DNA of 64,000 nt, taken from contig CAWIMV010000001.1 of NCBI GenBank assembly GCA_963837325.1, forward strand, positions 806,001 through 870,000, in the 5' to 3' direction. Below the pieces are notes generated by a model. That model was given only the letters and a program-made list of their open reading frames with translations. It ran no database searches and was not told where the DNA came from. Positions 47,123 through 56,297 of this stretch are shown in pieces. Numbering within the stretch: position 1 is the first letter of the stretch; the number at the start of each line of letters is the position of its first letter. Position numbers and translations under genes: made by a program. The DNA comes from CAVQKZ01 sp963837325 (GTDB lineage Bacteria > Actinomycetota > Actinomycetes > Mycobacteriales > Jatrophihabitantaceae).

Positions 47123-47140
47123 TTCGGCAGGCTATCTGCC

Positions 47141-47662
47141 TCAGTCCGGCAGCAACTGCGATCCTTCGAACCGGCCGAGCTGCTCGTGGTAAAGCTCGAG
47201 TCCTAACCCATTGGGATCGCGGAAGTACAGGCTGTCGTCCGCACCGCGGTCCGGCCCCAGGTATTCGACGCCGGCTTCGTCGAGCTTCGCCTTGGCCGCC
47301 CGGAACTGCTCGCCGGACACGGAGATCGCCATGTGCTGCAGCGCACCGATCGTCTCGCTGAACGGCGGGTGATCGTGGCCGGGGAAGTCGAAGAATCCGA
47401 GCAGGTTGCGGTTGCCGATGTCGAAGAAGAAGTGGCTCGAGCCGATGTAGTCGCGGTTCTCGACCAGTTCGACGAGTGGGAAGCCGAGGAACTCCTGGTA
47501 GAACCGGATCGTCTCCTCAACGTCCTTGCAGATGAACGCGGCGTGGTGCACGCCGCGGGCCGTGCTCGGCGGCCGCTGGGCCAGCGGACGCAGGTACTTG
47601 CTACGCAGCGCCTCGCGGCGCGCATGGACCGCGGTCAGCTCGGCACCGGTGGGTTCGGGCAT
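47141..47662 (-). CDS. VOC (glyoxalase/bleomycin-resistance) family protein
   Basis: Two-module vicinal-oxygen-chelate protein, 173 residues. GVHHAAFICKDVEETIRFYQ opens the first module and LQHMAISV the second; FRDPNGLGLELY supplies a terminal metal Glu. These proteins include dioxygenases, epimerases and resistance proteins, so the substrate is open. The ATG has GGAGG seven bases upstream. It is divergent from the RNase P RNA gene: their promoters share the 47663-47730 stretch. Confidence 0.88.
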   Translation of the reverse strand: MPEPTGAELTAVHARREALRSKYLRPLAQRPPSTARGVHHAAFICKDVEETIRFYQEFLGFPLVELVENRDYIGSSHFFFDIGNRNLLGFFDFPGHDHPPFSETIGALQHMAISVSGEQFRAAKAKLDEAGVEYLGPDRGADDSLYFRDPNGLGLELYHEQLGRFEGSQLLPD

Positions 47663-47715
47663 GGGGGGACCTCCGATTGGTCGCTTCGCCGTCGAGGGTA
47701 GGACCTCGGTCCGCG

Positions 47716-47721
47716 TAGCAT
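47716..47721 (+). promoter_or_regulatory. -10 element of the RNase P RNA gene
   Basis: TAGCAT lies about 9 bases before the predicted 5' end of rnpB. Confidence 0.5.
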
Positions 47722-47730
47722 GGCCGTGCG

Positions 47731-48134
47731 GCGGACGAGCCGACCGGACGGCCGCGTCGGGATCTTCGGATCTCGCCGAGGAAAGTCCGGACTCCACAGG
47801 GCAGGGTGGTTGCTAACGGCAACCCGGGGCGACCCGCGGGACAGTGCCACAGAAAACAGACCGCCAGCGCGCGAGCGCTGGTAAGGGTGAAACGGCGGTG
47901 TAAGAGACCACCAGCGGTGCGGGTGACCGGACCGGCTAGGTAAACCCCACCCGGAGCAAGATCGAGAAGAATCGCCTCGGCAACGAGGTGATTCGCGCAG
48001 GCGATTGAGGGTGGCCCGCCCGAGCCTGCGGGTAGATCGCTAGAGCCTGTCGGCAACGGCAGGCCGAGATGGATGGCCGTCACCCGACGTGCGAACGTCG
48101 GGACAGGATCCGGCTTAGAGGTCGACTCGTCCGT
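47731..48134 (+). ncRNA. rnpB: RNase P RNA (class A)
   Basis: Catalytic RNA that trims the 5' ends of pre-tRNAs. Diagnostic conserved segments appear in order: GAGGAAAGTCCGGACTCCAC, GACAGTGCCACAGAAAACAG, GTAAGGGTGAAACGG, TAAGAGACCACCAGC, GGTAAACCCCACCCGGAGCA and TAGATCGCTAGAGCC, then GATGGATGGCCGTC. The P1 helix is visible: GGACGAGCCGACC near 47733 pairs with GGTCGACTCGTCC near 48120-48132. About 404 nt, normal for Actinobacteria. Ends are set from the P1 helix. Confidence 0.97.
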
Positions 48135-48338
48135 CGCCCGGATCCTGGCTCCCGGACGTGCTCGGGTTCACGATCGCGGCGCGCCGACGACACGCGCCCC
48201 CGTCGGCCGCATTGACGGTCCAGCGTCGCCACCGCCGTCGCTTCGACGCCTTCCCGACTTCTTTACAGCGGCGTCGCCGCCGCATACCGTCACAAATCAT
48301 CACCAGAGCGATCTCGTCGTGAGCCCCGAGGAGCCGTT

Positions 48339-49580
48339 GTGTCCCGGACCTGTCGCCGCCTGGTCGCGGCCATCGCCGCGGCCACGTTGACCTGCCTCGT
48401 CGCCAGTCCGGCGGTGGCCGGCCCGACCTCGAGCCGACGGGCGTTGGCCGCAGGCACGCGCTTCTACGTGGATCCGAACAACGGAGCAGCGCGTCAGGCG
48501 ATCACCTACCTCCGCGCCCACCGGGTCGCCGACGCGATAACCATGGCCAAGCTCGCCACCTGGCCCGAGGCGGCCTGGTTCACTAAGGGAACGCCGGCCG
48601 AAGTCCATCAGCAGGTCGCGGACCTTACGCGCCGGGCCACCCGGCACCACACCGTCGCGGTGCTCGTCGCCTACAACATCCCATTGCGGGACTGCTCGCA
48701 GTACTCCGCCGGCGGTGCCCAGTCCGACGCCGCATATCGGGAATGGATCGCCGCGTTCGCCGACGCGCTCGGTGCGAACAAGGCGGTGGTGATTCTCGAG
48801 CCGGACGCCCTTGCGAACCTGCCGTCGGACTGCAGCGCAACCAGCGATCCCACGGGAGCGATCACCGCCGCACGGATCGCCGACATCAGATATGCCGTCA
48901 GCGTGCTCGAGGCGCAACCGCGCACGTCGGTCTACCTCGACGCGGGCCACAGTCAGTGGCACTCGGTCGGCGACATGGCCCAGCGCCTGATCGAGGCCGA
49001 CGTCGCCAACGCCCAGGGCTTCTTCCTCAACGTCTCAAACTTCCAACCGACCGACCAGGTCGACGAATACGGCACCTGGCTGTCCAAGTGCATCTGGTAC
49101 GCGACGGCGGCGGCGGCAGACACCTCGTCGTGCGCGAGCCAGTACTACCCGGCAACAGCGAGCGACCCGACGACCTGGCACCTCACCGACGAGTGGTACG
49201 CCGAGCACGTGGACACGTTGGCTCCGCCTGCCTCGGCCCTCAAGCACTTCGTGGTCGACACCAGCCGCAACGGCCGGGGCGCATGGAACCCGCCCGCCGC
49301 CGCGTACCCCGATCCGCAGAACTGGTGCAACCCACCGGACCGGGGCATCGGTCCGCGGCCGACAGCCAGTACCGGTGTGCCGCTGGCCGACGCCTACCTG
49401 TTCGTCAAGACGATCGGTGAGTCCGACGGCCAATGCACGCGGGGAACGGCCGGTCCCGGCGATCCCGTGTACGGCAACACAGTTGACCCCGCTGCTGGAG
49501 CCTGGTGGCCGGCTCAGGCGCTGACGTTGGCCCACAACGCCAACCCGAAGCTCACGGTCAATCTGCATCTGTTCGGCTGA
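48339..49580 (+). CDS. Secreted GH6 cellulase
   Basis: Inverting beta-1,4-glucanase (endoglucanase or cellobiohydrolase), 413 residues. A Sec signal (MSRTCRRLVAAIAAATLTCL, cleaved near AVAGP) precedes the GH6 barrel. Catalytic residues expected for the family are Asp118 (YNIPLRDCSQ) and Asp156 (LEPDALAN); YLDAGHSQW and VDTSRNG are also diagnostic. No cellulose-binding module is attached. Four further cysteines could form two disulfides. The GTG has GAGGAG five to six bases upstream. It should feed cellobiose to intracellular or secreted beta-glucosidases such as the GH3 enzyme. Confidence 0.93.
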   Translation: MSRTCRRLVAAIAAATLTCLVASPAVAGPTSSRRALAAGTRFYVDPNNGAARQAITYLRAHRVADAITMAKLATWPEAAWFTKGTPAEVHQQVADLTRRATRHHTVAVLVAYNIPLRDCSQYSAGGAQSDAAYREWIAAFADALGANKAVVILEPDALANLPSDCSATSDPTGAITAARIADIRYAVSVLEAQPRTSVYLDAGHSQWHSVGDMAQRLIEADVANAQGFFLNVSNFQPTDQVDEYGTWLSKCIWYATAAAADTSSCASQYYPATASDPTTWHLTDEWYAEHVDTLAPPASALKHFVVDTSRNGRGAWNPPAAAYPDPQNWCNPPDRGIGPRPTASTGVPLADAYLFVKTIGESDGQCTRGTAGPGDPVYGNTVDPAAGAWWPAQALTLAHNANPKLTVNLHLFG

Positions 49581-50045
49581 GCGCCCGCGCGAATCGGGCC
49601 ACCGCGGTCGCAATGTTCACATCGTCAGGATTCCTGATTGTCAGCGAATTCTGCTGACGAGTCGCGTGTCCGCATTCTGCGCATTCGCACTTCGCGCGAT
49701 ATGTGCGTTCGGCATGCGCTACCCGACGAGCTGAGGACGCCGACGTCGATGAAGCGCGACCGCGACACTGCATTGCGACGCGTCCGCGACACGAAACCGG
49801 CAGAAAGTTTTTTCGCGGCTCCGCATGCACTTGTGCACGTAGATCGACTTTACGGGACGAGATAAGCCTTATGCGATAGGCACTTCAGTGAAGATCAGCC
49901 GCAGACCTCGGGGCTTCGTCGCAATTCGGCGCGCGTTGCTCGCGCACAAAGAACCGGCGTGGCGTGTTGACGTGCGCATGCATTGCATCGTCCACTTGAT
50001 GTCGACGAATGAGAATTCGTTGACACCTGCCGAGGAGGCAAACGC
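49581..50045. other. 465-bp intergenic region upstream of the histone-like gene
   Basis: No credible gene. G+C is visibly lower than in the surrounding genes, and open frames on either strand lack the strong third-position G+C bias of real genes here. Visible items are a T6 run (49808-49813), a GAATTC-containing palindrome near the 3' end and the ribosome site of the following gene. A small RNA or long regulated leader is possible but unsupported. Confidence 0.5.
50005..50020. promoter_or_regulatory. Palindrome upstream of the histone-like gene
   Basis: ACGAAT-GAGA-ATTCGT is a perfect 6-bp inverted repeat, ending about 13 bp before the GAGGAGG ribosome site. It could be an operator or a leader hairpin. 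Confidence 0.4.
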
Positions 50046-50390
50046 ATGACTGCACCTAGGAAGGCTGCGACCAAGAGGTCCGCGGCGAAGAAAGCTCCAG
50101 CACGGAAGACCGCGGCAAAGCGGTCGCCTGCGAAGAAGGCAGTGAAGTCTGCTGTCAAGAAGGCAGCAGCGAAGCGGTCGCCTGCGAAGAAGGCAACGAA
50201 GTCGGCGGTCAGGAAAGCAACCAAGAAGGCGCCAGCCAAGAAGGCTTCCGCCCGCAAGTCAGCCGCCAAGAAGGCTCCGGCCAAGCGGACGGTTGCAGCC
50301 CGGAAGTCGCCGGCCAAGAAGACCGCGGCGAAGAAGGCTCCGGCCCGCAAGACCGCTGCCAAGAAGGCGACGAAGCGCACCTCGCGCTAG
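50046..50390 (+). CDS. Histone-H1-like Lys/Ala/Pro-rich basic protein
   Basis: 114 residues, about a third lysine, almost entirely built from KKAPAKK, KRSPAKK and RKTAAKK-type repeats. This resembles the tail of mycobacterial HupB or eukaryotic histone H1 but has no HU body: the start MTAPRKAATKRS follows a strong GAGGAGG site. It should bind DNA or RNA non-specifically and compact the nucleoid. No hydrophobic core or cysteine is present. It is preceded by a 465-bp lower-G+C region with a palindrome that may control it. Repetitive coding DNA makes it prone to length variation. Confidence 0.82.
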   Translation: MTAPRKAATKRSAAKKAPARKTAAKRSPAKKAVKSAVKKAAAKRSPAKKATKSAVRKATKKAPAKKASARKSAAKKAPAKRTVAARKSPAKKTAAKKAPARKTAAKKATKRTSR

Positions 50391-50446
50391 CGATCGCCGA
50401 GCGGACTGACGCCGACTGCGGTCAGCCGTTCCTGGTTCGCATCGGG

Positions 50447-50565
50447 CCGCCGGTGCACCTCTCGACCAGCCGCATCACGCGACCGGCTTGAGGTGCCCGG
50501 CGGTTCGTCACGTTGCGGCCACGCCGATGGCATCCGGCCGTTAGGGCAGAGCGCCCCGCCGGATG
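50447..50565. terminator. Two hairpins between the histone-like gene and panB
   Basis: First: CCGCCGGTGCACCT (from 50447) against AGGTGCCCGGCGG (to 50503), about 13 pairs with one mismatch and a long loop. Second: CATCCGGC (50531-50538) with GCCGGATG (50558-50565). Both lie between the convergent stops at 50390 and 50570, without T-tracts. Confidence 0.4.
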
Positions 50566-50569
50566 TGGC

Positions 50570-51406
50570 TCAGTGGTATTCGTGTTCCGGGGCCGGGTAG
50601 CTGCCGGCGCGGACCTCGTCGCCGAAGCGGGTGGCGGCGTCGGTCAGCACGGCGGCTACGTCGGCGAACTCCTTGACGAACTTGGCCGGCTTGTCGGTGC
50701 CGCGCAGCCCAGCCATGTCCTGCCAGACCAGCACCTGCGCGTCGCACGACGGGCCGGCCCCGATGCCGATCGTCGGGATGTTCAGTGCTGCGGTGATCTG
50801 TGCGGCTACGTCGGACGGTACGACTTCGAGCACGACCGCGAATGCGCCGGCGTGCTGCAAAGCCTTGGCGTCCTGCAGCATGCGGTGCGCGGCCTCGTCG
50901 CCGCGACCCTGCACCCGGTAGCCGCCCAATGCATTCACCGATTGCGGGGTCAGGCCGATGTGGGCCATGACCGGTATGCCAGCTGCCACGAGCGCCTCGA
51001 CCTGCGCGGTGACCCGCTGACCACCTTCGAGTTTGACCGCCTGGGCGCCGCCGTCCTTCATGAACCGGGTGGCCGTCTCGAGCGCCTGCTGCGGTGAGGC
51101 CTGGTAACTGCCGAACGGCAGGTCGGCGACGACGAGTGCGCGCTTGGTGCCGCGCACGACGCCGCGCACCAGTGGCAGCAATTCATCGACGCTGACCGGC
51201 ACCGTGGTGTCGTAGCCGTAGACGACGTTGGCCGCGGAATCGCCGACGAGGAGCACCGGCACGCCGGCCGCGTCGAAAACCCGGGCGGTCGAGTAGTCGT
51301 AGGCGGTCAGCATCGGCCACCGCTCGCCGGACGTCTTGGCGCTCTGCAGATCTCGGATGGTGATCCGCCGGTTTTGCACGCCGCCGTACAGGGAGGTCTG
51401 GCTCAT
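50570..51406 (-). CDS. panB: Ketopantoate hydroxymethyltransferase
   Basis: Transfers a hydroxymethyl group from methylene-tetrahydrofolate to alpha-ketoisovalerate, the first step of pantothenate (CoA) synthesis. Conserved phrases: LTAYDYSTARVFDAAGV, VLLVGDSAANVVYGYDTT, KLEGG, VMAHIGLTPQS and IGIGAGP. 278 residues, normal. It sits between the histone-like gene and nadE, pointing the same way as nadE but with a 118-bp gap, so co-transcription is uncertain. In M. tuberculosis the homologue (Rv2225) occupies the same place between glnA2 and the RNase H gene. Confidence 0.95.
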   Translation of the reverse strand: MSQTSLYGGVQNRRITIRDLQSAKTSGERWPMLTAYDYSTARVFDAAGVPVLLVGDSAANVVYGYDTTVPVSVDELLPLVRGVVRGTKRALVVADLPFGSYQASPQQALETATRFMKDGGAQAVKLEGGQRVTAQVEALVAAGIPVMAHIGLTPQSVNALGGYRVQGRGDEAAHRMLQDAKALQHAGAFAVVLEVVPSDVAAQITAALNIPTIGIGAGPSCDAQVLVWQDMAGLRGTDKPAKFVKEFADVAAVLTDAATRFGDEVRAGSYPAPEHEYH

Positions 51407-51524
51407 GGCTGTGCCTCACTTCTCTCCTCGAGGCCGGCTTGCCGGTCCCCGGGCACGTAATGTGGACGCCTCAATCCTGCCTCCGATACGACGATCTGTC
51501 TGTAGTGGGCTGCTGAGACGACGC

Positions 51525-53276
51525 TCACGTGCCCGGCGCGGCGCCAACTGCCGATGAGGGCTCGAACTCCCGCCAGCGATTCGTGATGGGCAGCCGGCGA
51601 TCCCGGCCGAATGATTTGAAACTGATCTTGGACCCAGGCGGGTACTGGCGCCGTTTCCATTCCGCCGCGTCGACGAGGGAAACCACCCTTCGAACCAGCT
51701 CGGGCTCGTAGCCCGCAGCGACGATGTGCTCCACGCTGGCGTCGGCGTCGATGTACAGCTCGAGAATGGCGTCGAGTACGGCGTAGTCCGGCAGCGAGTC
51801 GGTGTCGAGCTGACCCGGCCGCAGTTCGGCCGACGGCGGCTTGCTGATGGAGTTCGGCGGGATCGGCGCGACCTCGCCACGGTCTTGGGCGACCGCGTTG
51901 CGCCAGCGAGCGAGCGACCACACCAGTGACTTCGGTACATCCTTCAGTGGTGCGAACCCGCCGACCGCGTCGCCGTAGATGGTGGAGTAGCCGACGGCGA
52001 GTTCGCTCTTGTTGCCCGTGGCCAGCACAAGGTGGCCTTCGGCGTTCGAGATCGCCATCAGCGTCGTACCGCGAACGCGGGCTTGCACGTTCTCTTCGGC
52101 CAAGCCGCTGAGCCCGAGCGAGGAGACGAACGCGTCGACCATCGGCGCGACCGGCACAACCCGGTAGTTGGCGCCGAGCCGCTGGGCGAGGTCAGCGGCG
52201 TCGGAGCGCGAATGCTCGGATGAGTACGCGCTGGGCATGGAGACGCCGAAGACGTTCGCACCGCCGATTGCCTCGGCGGCGACCGCGCCGACGACGGCCG
52301 AGTCGATGCCACCGGAAACGCCTAGTACGACCGAGGAGAACGCGTTCTTGCGCACGTAGTCGCGCAGGCCGGTGACCAGCGCACCCCACACCTCGGCTTC
52401 GTCGCTCATCCGCTCGGCCAGGACCACCGGTGCGGCCACGCCGCGTGATGCGATGGCCGGCACGCCGGTGTCGACTCGTTCGACGGTCATGGCCGCGCAG
52501 GTGACCACCGGGGGAGCCGGCGACGCATCGGCCACGGTCAGGTCGAGGTAGTACATGCCTTCCACGTACTGCGGCGCGCGCATGAGCACCGCGCCATCAG
52601 CGGTGACGACCATGGAGTCGCCGTCGAAGACGAGCTCGTCCTGCCCGCCGACCGTATTGACGTAGAGCACCGGCGCACCGGCCTCGGCGGCGCGTCGCTG
52701 CAGAAGGCGCAGCCGGATGTCGTCCTTGTTGCGCTCGTACGGCGAGCCGTTGATGTTCAGCACCAGACCCACACCAGCGGCTCCAGCGACGGTGAACGGG
52801 CCGCCGTCCTGCCACAGGTCTTCGCAGACGGTCAACGCGATGTCGACGCCGCGGTAGCGCACGACGACAAGGTTCGTGCCCGGTACGAAGTAGCGCCGTT
52901 CGTCGAAAACGCCGTAGTTGGGCAGGTGATGCTTGTAGTAACGGGCGACGACCCGGCCGCCGAGCAGGAAGGCCGCCGCGTTGCGAGGTCCGCGGTCGCT
53001 GTCGACATAACCCACCATGACCGCGATGTCGCCGCAGCCGGCGGTGCCCAGATCGGCAGCCAAGCGGTCCAGCGTCGCGCACGACGCAGCCCGGAACGAT
53101 TCGCGCAGCACCAGGTCCTCGGGCGGATAGCCCGTGATTGCCAGCTCCGGGAAGGCCACCAGGTCGGCTCCGGCCGCAGCGGCCGCACGAGTCCCGGCGA
53201 GCACCGCGGCGGCATTGCCGGAGAGATCGCCAACCGTGCAGTTCACTTGGGCAAGCGCGAGCCGGAGCGTGGGCAC
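51525..53276 (-). CDS. nadE: Glutamine-dependent NAD+ synthetase
   Basis: Makes NAD+ from deamido-NAD+, ATP and glutamine. The N-terminal nitrilase-type glutaminase has the triad Glu44 (FPELAITGYPP), Lys115 (ARYYKHHLPN) and Cys151 (TVCEDLW). The synthetase domain has the P-loop GVSGGIDSAVV near residue 312 and the helical GNKSELAVGY segment. About 583 residues. The GTG at 53276 is used because the frame upstream lacks a family match; an AACAAT element lies 6 bases before it, so it may also be leaderless. Confidence 0.94.
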   Translation of the reverse strand: MPTLRLALAQVNCTVGDLSGNAAAVLAGTRAAAAAGADLVAFPELAITGYPPEDLVLRESFRAASCATLDRLAADLGTAGCGDIAVMVGYVDSDRGPRNAAAFLLGGRVVARYYKHHLPNYGVFDERRYFVPGTNLVVVRYRGVDIALTVCEDLWQDGGPFTVAGAAGVGLVLNINGSPYERNKDDIRLRLLQRRAAEAGAPVLYVNTVGGQDELVFDGDSMVVTADGAVLMRAPQYVEGMYYLDLTVADASPAPPVVTCAAMTVERVDTGVPAIASRGVAAPVVLAERMSDEAEVWGALVTGLRDYVRKNAFSSVVLGVSGGIDSAVVGAVAAEAIGGANVFGVSMPSAYSSEHSRSDAADLAQRLGANYRVVPVAPMVDAFVSSLGLSGLAEENVQARVRGTTLMAISNAEGHLVLATGNKSELAVGYSTIYGDAVGGFAPLKDVPKSLVWSLARWRNAVAQDRGEVAPIPPNSISKPPSAELRPGQLDTDSLPDYAVLDAILELYIDADASVEHIVAAGYEPELVRRVVSLVDAAEWKRRQYPPGSKISFKSFGRDRRLPITNRWREFEPSSAVGAAPGT

Positions 53277-53536
53277 GATTCCATTGTTCCGCACTGCACC
53301 GCGACGCACTCGTCGGCGCCGCCCACGTCACACCTGGCAGCGGGACCCGGCACCTGCGGCATAATTGTGTCGATTCGGTCACGGACGCAACCTGAGCGCG
53401 TGACCGAGCGTCTACAGACTGTAAGCCGATCGTGTCCGGCAGGTCCCGGCTGCGCGGCGGACGTGAGCGACAATGTGAGGCGGCACGTGCTGTGCCGTCA
53501 TGACCGCCGGGGGGCGATGTGGTTTCGGAGGCCGGA

Positions 53537-54865
53537 ATGTCCGACGTGGTGCCCAGCGGGCCAATACCCGCGTCGACTGGTCCGCGGCGTGCGGCCGGGT
53601 CGCGCCGTCGGCTCGTAGTCGGCGCCGCGGCCGCCACGCTCGTGGTCGTGAGCGCGCTGTCGGCCTGCACGTCCAAGGACAAGAGCGGTGGCAGCCCCGC
53701 CCCGGCCCGCGGCAGCAAGGCGACTTCGGCTTCGCACGCGGCCAGCAGCACCGCCGCCGCGGCACCGGCCCTGATCAAAACTGCGCCCGCTGTCGGGACC
53801 GGGCTGAGCCCGGCCAAGCCGGTTACCGTCACCGTGGCCGCCGGCAAGCTGACCTCGGTCAACATGGTGAATCCCGACGGCAAGAGCGTCAGAGGCAAGC
53901 TCGCCGCCGACGGCACGTCCTGGCAGAACACCGAGGATCTCGGCTACAGCCGGACCTACACGTTGACGGCGGTCGCCGTGAACGCCGACGGCAAGCAGAC
54001 CACCAAGAAGTCCAAGTTCACGACCGTGACGCCCGCGAACATGACGATGCCCTACTTGCAACGTCCGGGCGCCTACACGTTGGACAACGGCGCGACCTAC
54101 GGCGTCGGCATCGTTCCGGTGGTGCACTTCGACGAAGAGATCACCGACAAGAAGGCGGCCGAGCAGGCTCTGATCGTCACCACGAAGCCGAAGGTCAACG
54201 GATCGTGGAACTGGGTCGACAACCAGAACGTGCACTGGCGTCCGCAGCACTTCCTGGCGCCGGGCACCAACGTCCGCGTGACCGCCAAGGTCTACGGCGT
54301 GCAGGTCGGGCAGGGTCTCTACGGCCAGGCCGACAAGACAGTGGCATTCAAGATCGGCGCCCAGCACATTGCCGTCGCCAACGCTCAGACGCACCAGGTC
54401 AAGGTGTACTTCAACAACAAGCTCATGCGCACGATGCCTACGTCGATGGGGCAGGGCGGCTACGTGCAGGGCAAGAACGGCTCGATCGCCCTCTGGACGA
54501 TGCCCGGCACCTACACGGTGATCGCCCACGAGAACCCGGCCGTGATGTCTTCAGACAGCTATGGCCTGCCGGCGAACTCGCCGCTGGGCTACGCACCCGA
54601 GAACGTCTACTGGGCCACCAAGATCAGCGTTGACGGCATCTACCTGCACGAACTGGACACCACGGTGTGGGCCCAGGGCCACAGCAACGTGTCGCACGGT
54701 TGCCTGAACCTCAACCTCGACAACGCCCGCTGGTACTACCAGACCGCCCTTACCGGCGATGTCGTAGAGGTCGTGCAGTCGGGCGGTCCGAAGCTGCAGG
54801 TCTGGCAGAACGGCGACTGGAGCGTGCCGTGGTCGACCTGGGTCAAGGGCAGCGCGCTGCACTGA
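53537..54865 (+). CDS. L,D-transpeptidase lipoprotein
   Basis: Cell-wall enzyme forming 3-3 crosslinks in peptidoglycan. The signal ends in a lipobox LSAC (after VGAAAATLVVVSA), so the protein is lipid-anchored outside. Two Ig-like modules (about 60-280) precede a YkuD domain with the catalytic motif SHGCLNLN (Cys near residue 390) and upstream His in HELDTTVW. 442 residues. The ATG at 53537 has GGAGG five bases upstream. The 260-bp gap upstream contains a CATAAT -10-like element (53359-53364) and a small hairpin (GGCAC-5-GTGCC, 53482-53496). Confidence 0.92.
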   Translation: MSDVVPSGPIPASTGPRRAAGSRRRLVVGAAAATLVVVSALSACTSKDKSGGSPAPARGSKATSASHAASSTAAAAPALIKTAPAVGTGLSPAKPVTVTVAAGKLTSVNMVNPDGKSVRGKLAADGTSWQNTEDLGYSRTYTLTAVAVNADGKQTTKKSKFTTVTPANMTMPYLQRPGAYTLDNGATYGVGIVPVVHFDEEITDKKAAEQALIVTTKPKVNGSWNWVDNQNVHWRPQHFLAPGTNVRVTAKVYGVQVGQGLYGQADKTVAFKIGAQHIAVANAQTHQVKVYFNNKLMRTMPTSMGQGGYVQGKNGSIALWTMPGTYTVIAHENPAVMSSDSYGLPANSPLGYAPENVYWATKISVDGIYLHELDTTVWAQGHSNVSHGCLNLNLDNARWYYQTALTGDVVEVVQSGGPKLQVWQNGDWSVPWSTWVKGSALH

Positions 54866-54897
54866 GTCGACCGGTCCGAGTATCCCCGGGCCATCGC

Positions 54898-54913
54898 GTA
54901 ACCTCGCGGTAAC
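54898..54913 (+). promoter_or_regulatory. Direct repeat GTAAC-N6-GTAAC before glnA2 (GlnR/MtrA-type box)
   Basis: GTAAC at 54898-54902 and again at 54909-54913, spaced by exactly 6 bases, 24 bp before the glnA2 start codon. This is the a-b box layout known for GlnR (gTnAC-n6-GaAAC) and is also recognised by MtrA in Streptomyces. Confidence 0.5.
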
Positions 54914-54937
54914 AAGACCAGGCCACTCTGGGGAGCC

Positions 54938-56296
54938 GTGGACCGCCAACAGGAATTTGTGCTGCGCACGCTCGAGGATCGTCAGATTCGCTTCGTGCGG
55001 CTGTGGTTCACCGATGTCCTCGGCACGTTGAAATCCGTGGCCGTCGCCCCCGCCGAGCTTGACGGCGCGTTCGAGGAAGGCATCGGCTTCGACGGCTCGG
55101 CCATCGAGGGCTTCGCGCGCGCGAGCGAGAGCGACATGATCGCTCGCCCCGACCCGGCGACCTTCCAGATCCTGCCCGAGCCCGACGGCTCGCCCGCGGA
55201 CTCGGCCCGGATGTTCTGCGACATCCAGATGCCCGACGGCTCGCCTTCGTGGGCCGACCCGAGATACGTACTGCGTCGCACGCTGTCCAAAGCGGCAGAG
55301 CGGGGTTTCACGTTCTACACCCATCCAGAGATCGAGTTCTTCCTGCTGAAGAACCGCCCGATCGACGGTTCCGAGCCGGAGCCGATCGACAACGGCGGCT
55401 ATTTCGACATGACCAGCCACGACAGTGCGCACGACTTCCGCCGTGCTGCCGTGGCGACGCTCGAGGGGTTGGGCATCTCGGTCGAGTTCAGCCACCACGA
55501 GGTCGCACCCGGCCAGCAGGAGATCGATCTGCGCTACGCCGATGCGCTGTCGATGGCCGACAACATCATGACGTTCCGGCACGTGATGAAAGAGGTCGCA
55601 CGGGCCCACGGTGCGCACGCCACGTTCATGCCCAAGCCGTTCCAGCACCAGCCCGGCAGTGGCATGCACACGCACCTGTCGTTGTTCGAAGGTGACCGTA
55701 ACGCGTTCCACGACCCGTCCGACGAGTTGAACCTGTCCAAGACGGCGCGGGCGTTCATCGCCGGCATCCTGACCCACGCACGCGAGATCACGGCCGTCAC
55801 CAACCAGTGGGTGAACTCCTACAAGCGGCTGTTCGGTTACGCCGCGCGCGGTCAACTGGTCGAGGCGCCCACGTTCGTGTGCTGGGGGCACGCCAACCGC
55901 TCGGCCCTGGTGCGGGTGCCGATGTACAAGCCGGGCAAGGCCAACTCCACCCGCGTCGAGATGCGCAGTCCCGACTCGGCCTGCAATCCCTACCTCGCGT
56001 TCTCGGTGCTGCTCGCCGCGGGCATGAAGGGCATCGAGGAGAACTACGAACTGCCGCCCGGTGCCGAGGACGACGTCTGGGCCCTGTCCGACACCGAACG
56101 GCGCGCGCTGGGTTACGACGAGTTGCCGCACAATCTCGCCGACGCCCTGCGCGTGATGGAATCGTCTGAACTGGTCGCCGAGACGCTGGGCGAGCACGTC
56201 TTCGATTTCTTCCTGCGGAACAAGCGCCAGGAGTGGATCGAGTACCGCGCCGAGGTCAGCCCCTACGAGCTGCGCCGCTACCTGCCTGCCCTCTAA
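54938..56296 (+). CDS. glnA2: Glutamine synthetase type I, GlnA2-like
   Basis: Catalyses ATP-dependent glutamine formation from glutamate and ammonia, or a GlnA2-type polyamine gamma-glutamylation (reported for Streptomyces). 452 residues. Conserved segments: FDGSAIEGFARASESDM, HPEIEFFL, GSGMHTHLS, KRLFGY and ANSTRVEMRSPDS. The region where GSI-beta proteins carry the adenylylated tyrosine (YDLPPE) reads NYELPPGAED, so a tyrosine is there but the context differs. The GTG has GGGGAG upstream. The downstream genes are the amidotransferase and glnE. Confidence 0.92.
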   Translation: MDRQQEFVLRTLEDRQIRFVRLWFTDVLGTLKSVAVAPAELDGAFEEGIGFDGSAIEGFARASESDMIARPDPATFQILPEPDGSPADSARMFCDIQMPDGSPSWADPRYVLRRTLSKAAERGFTFYTHPEIEFFLLKNRPIDGSEPEPIDNGGYFDMTSHDSAHDFRRAAVATLEGLGISVEFSHHEVAPGQQEIDLRYADALSMADNIMTFRHVMKEVARAHGAHATFMPKPFQHQPGSGMHTHLSLFEGDRNAFHDPSDELNLSKTARAFIAGILTHAREITAVTNQWVNSYKRLFGYAARGQLVEAPTFVCWGHANRSALVRVPMYKPGKANSTRVEMRSPDSACNPYLAFSVLLAAGMKGIEENYELPPGAEDDVWALSDTERRALGYDELPHNLADALRVMESSELVAETLGEHVFDFFLRNKRQEWIEYRAEVSPYELRRYLPAL

Positions 56297-56297
56297 C

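Noticed and set aside
47731..48134. tmRNA or another structured RNA at this locus
   Set aside because: All conserved class A RNase P segments and the P1 helix are present in order, and no tRNA-like end is seen.
49558..49830. Minus-strand 90-residue frame with a CECAEC motif
   Set aside because: Third-position G+C is far below that of neighbouring genes and the zinc-like motif is too short to stand alone.
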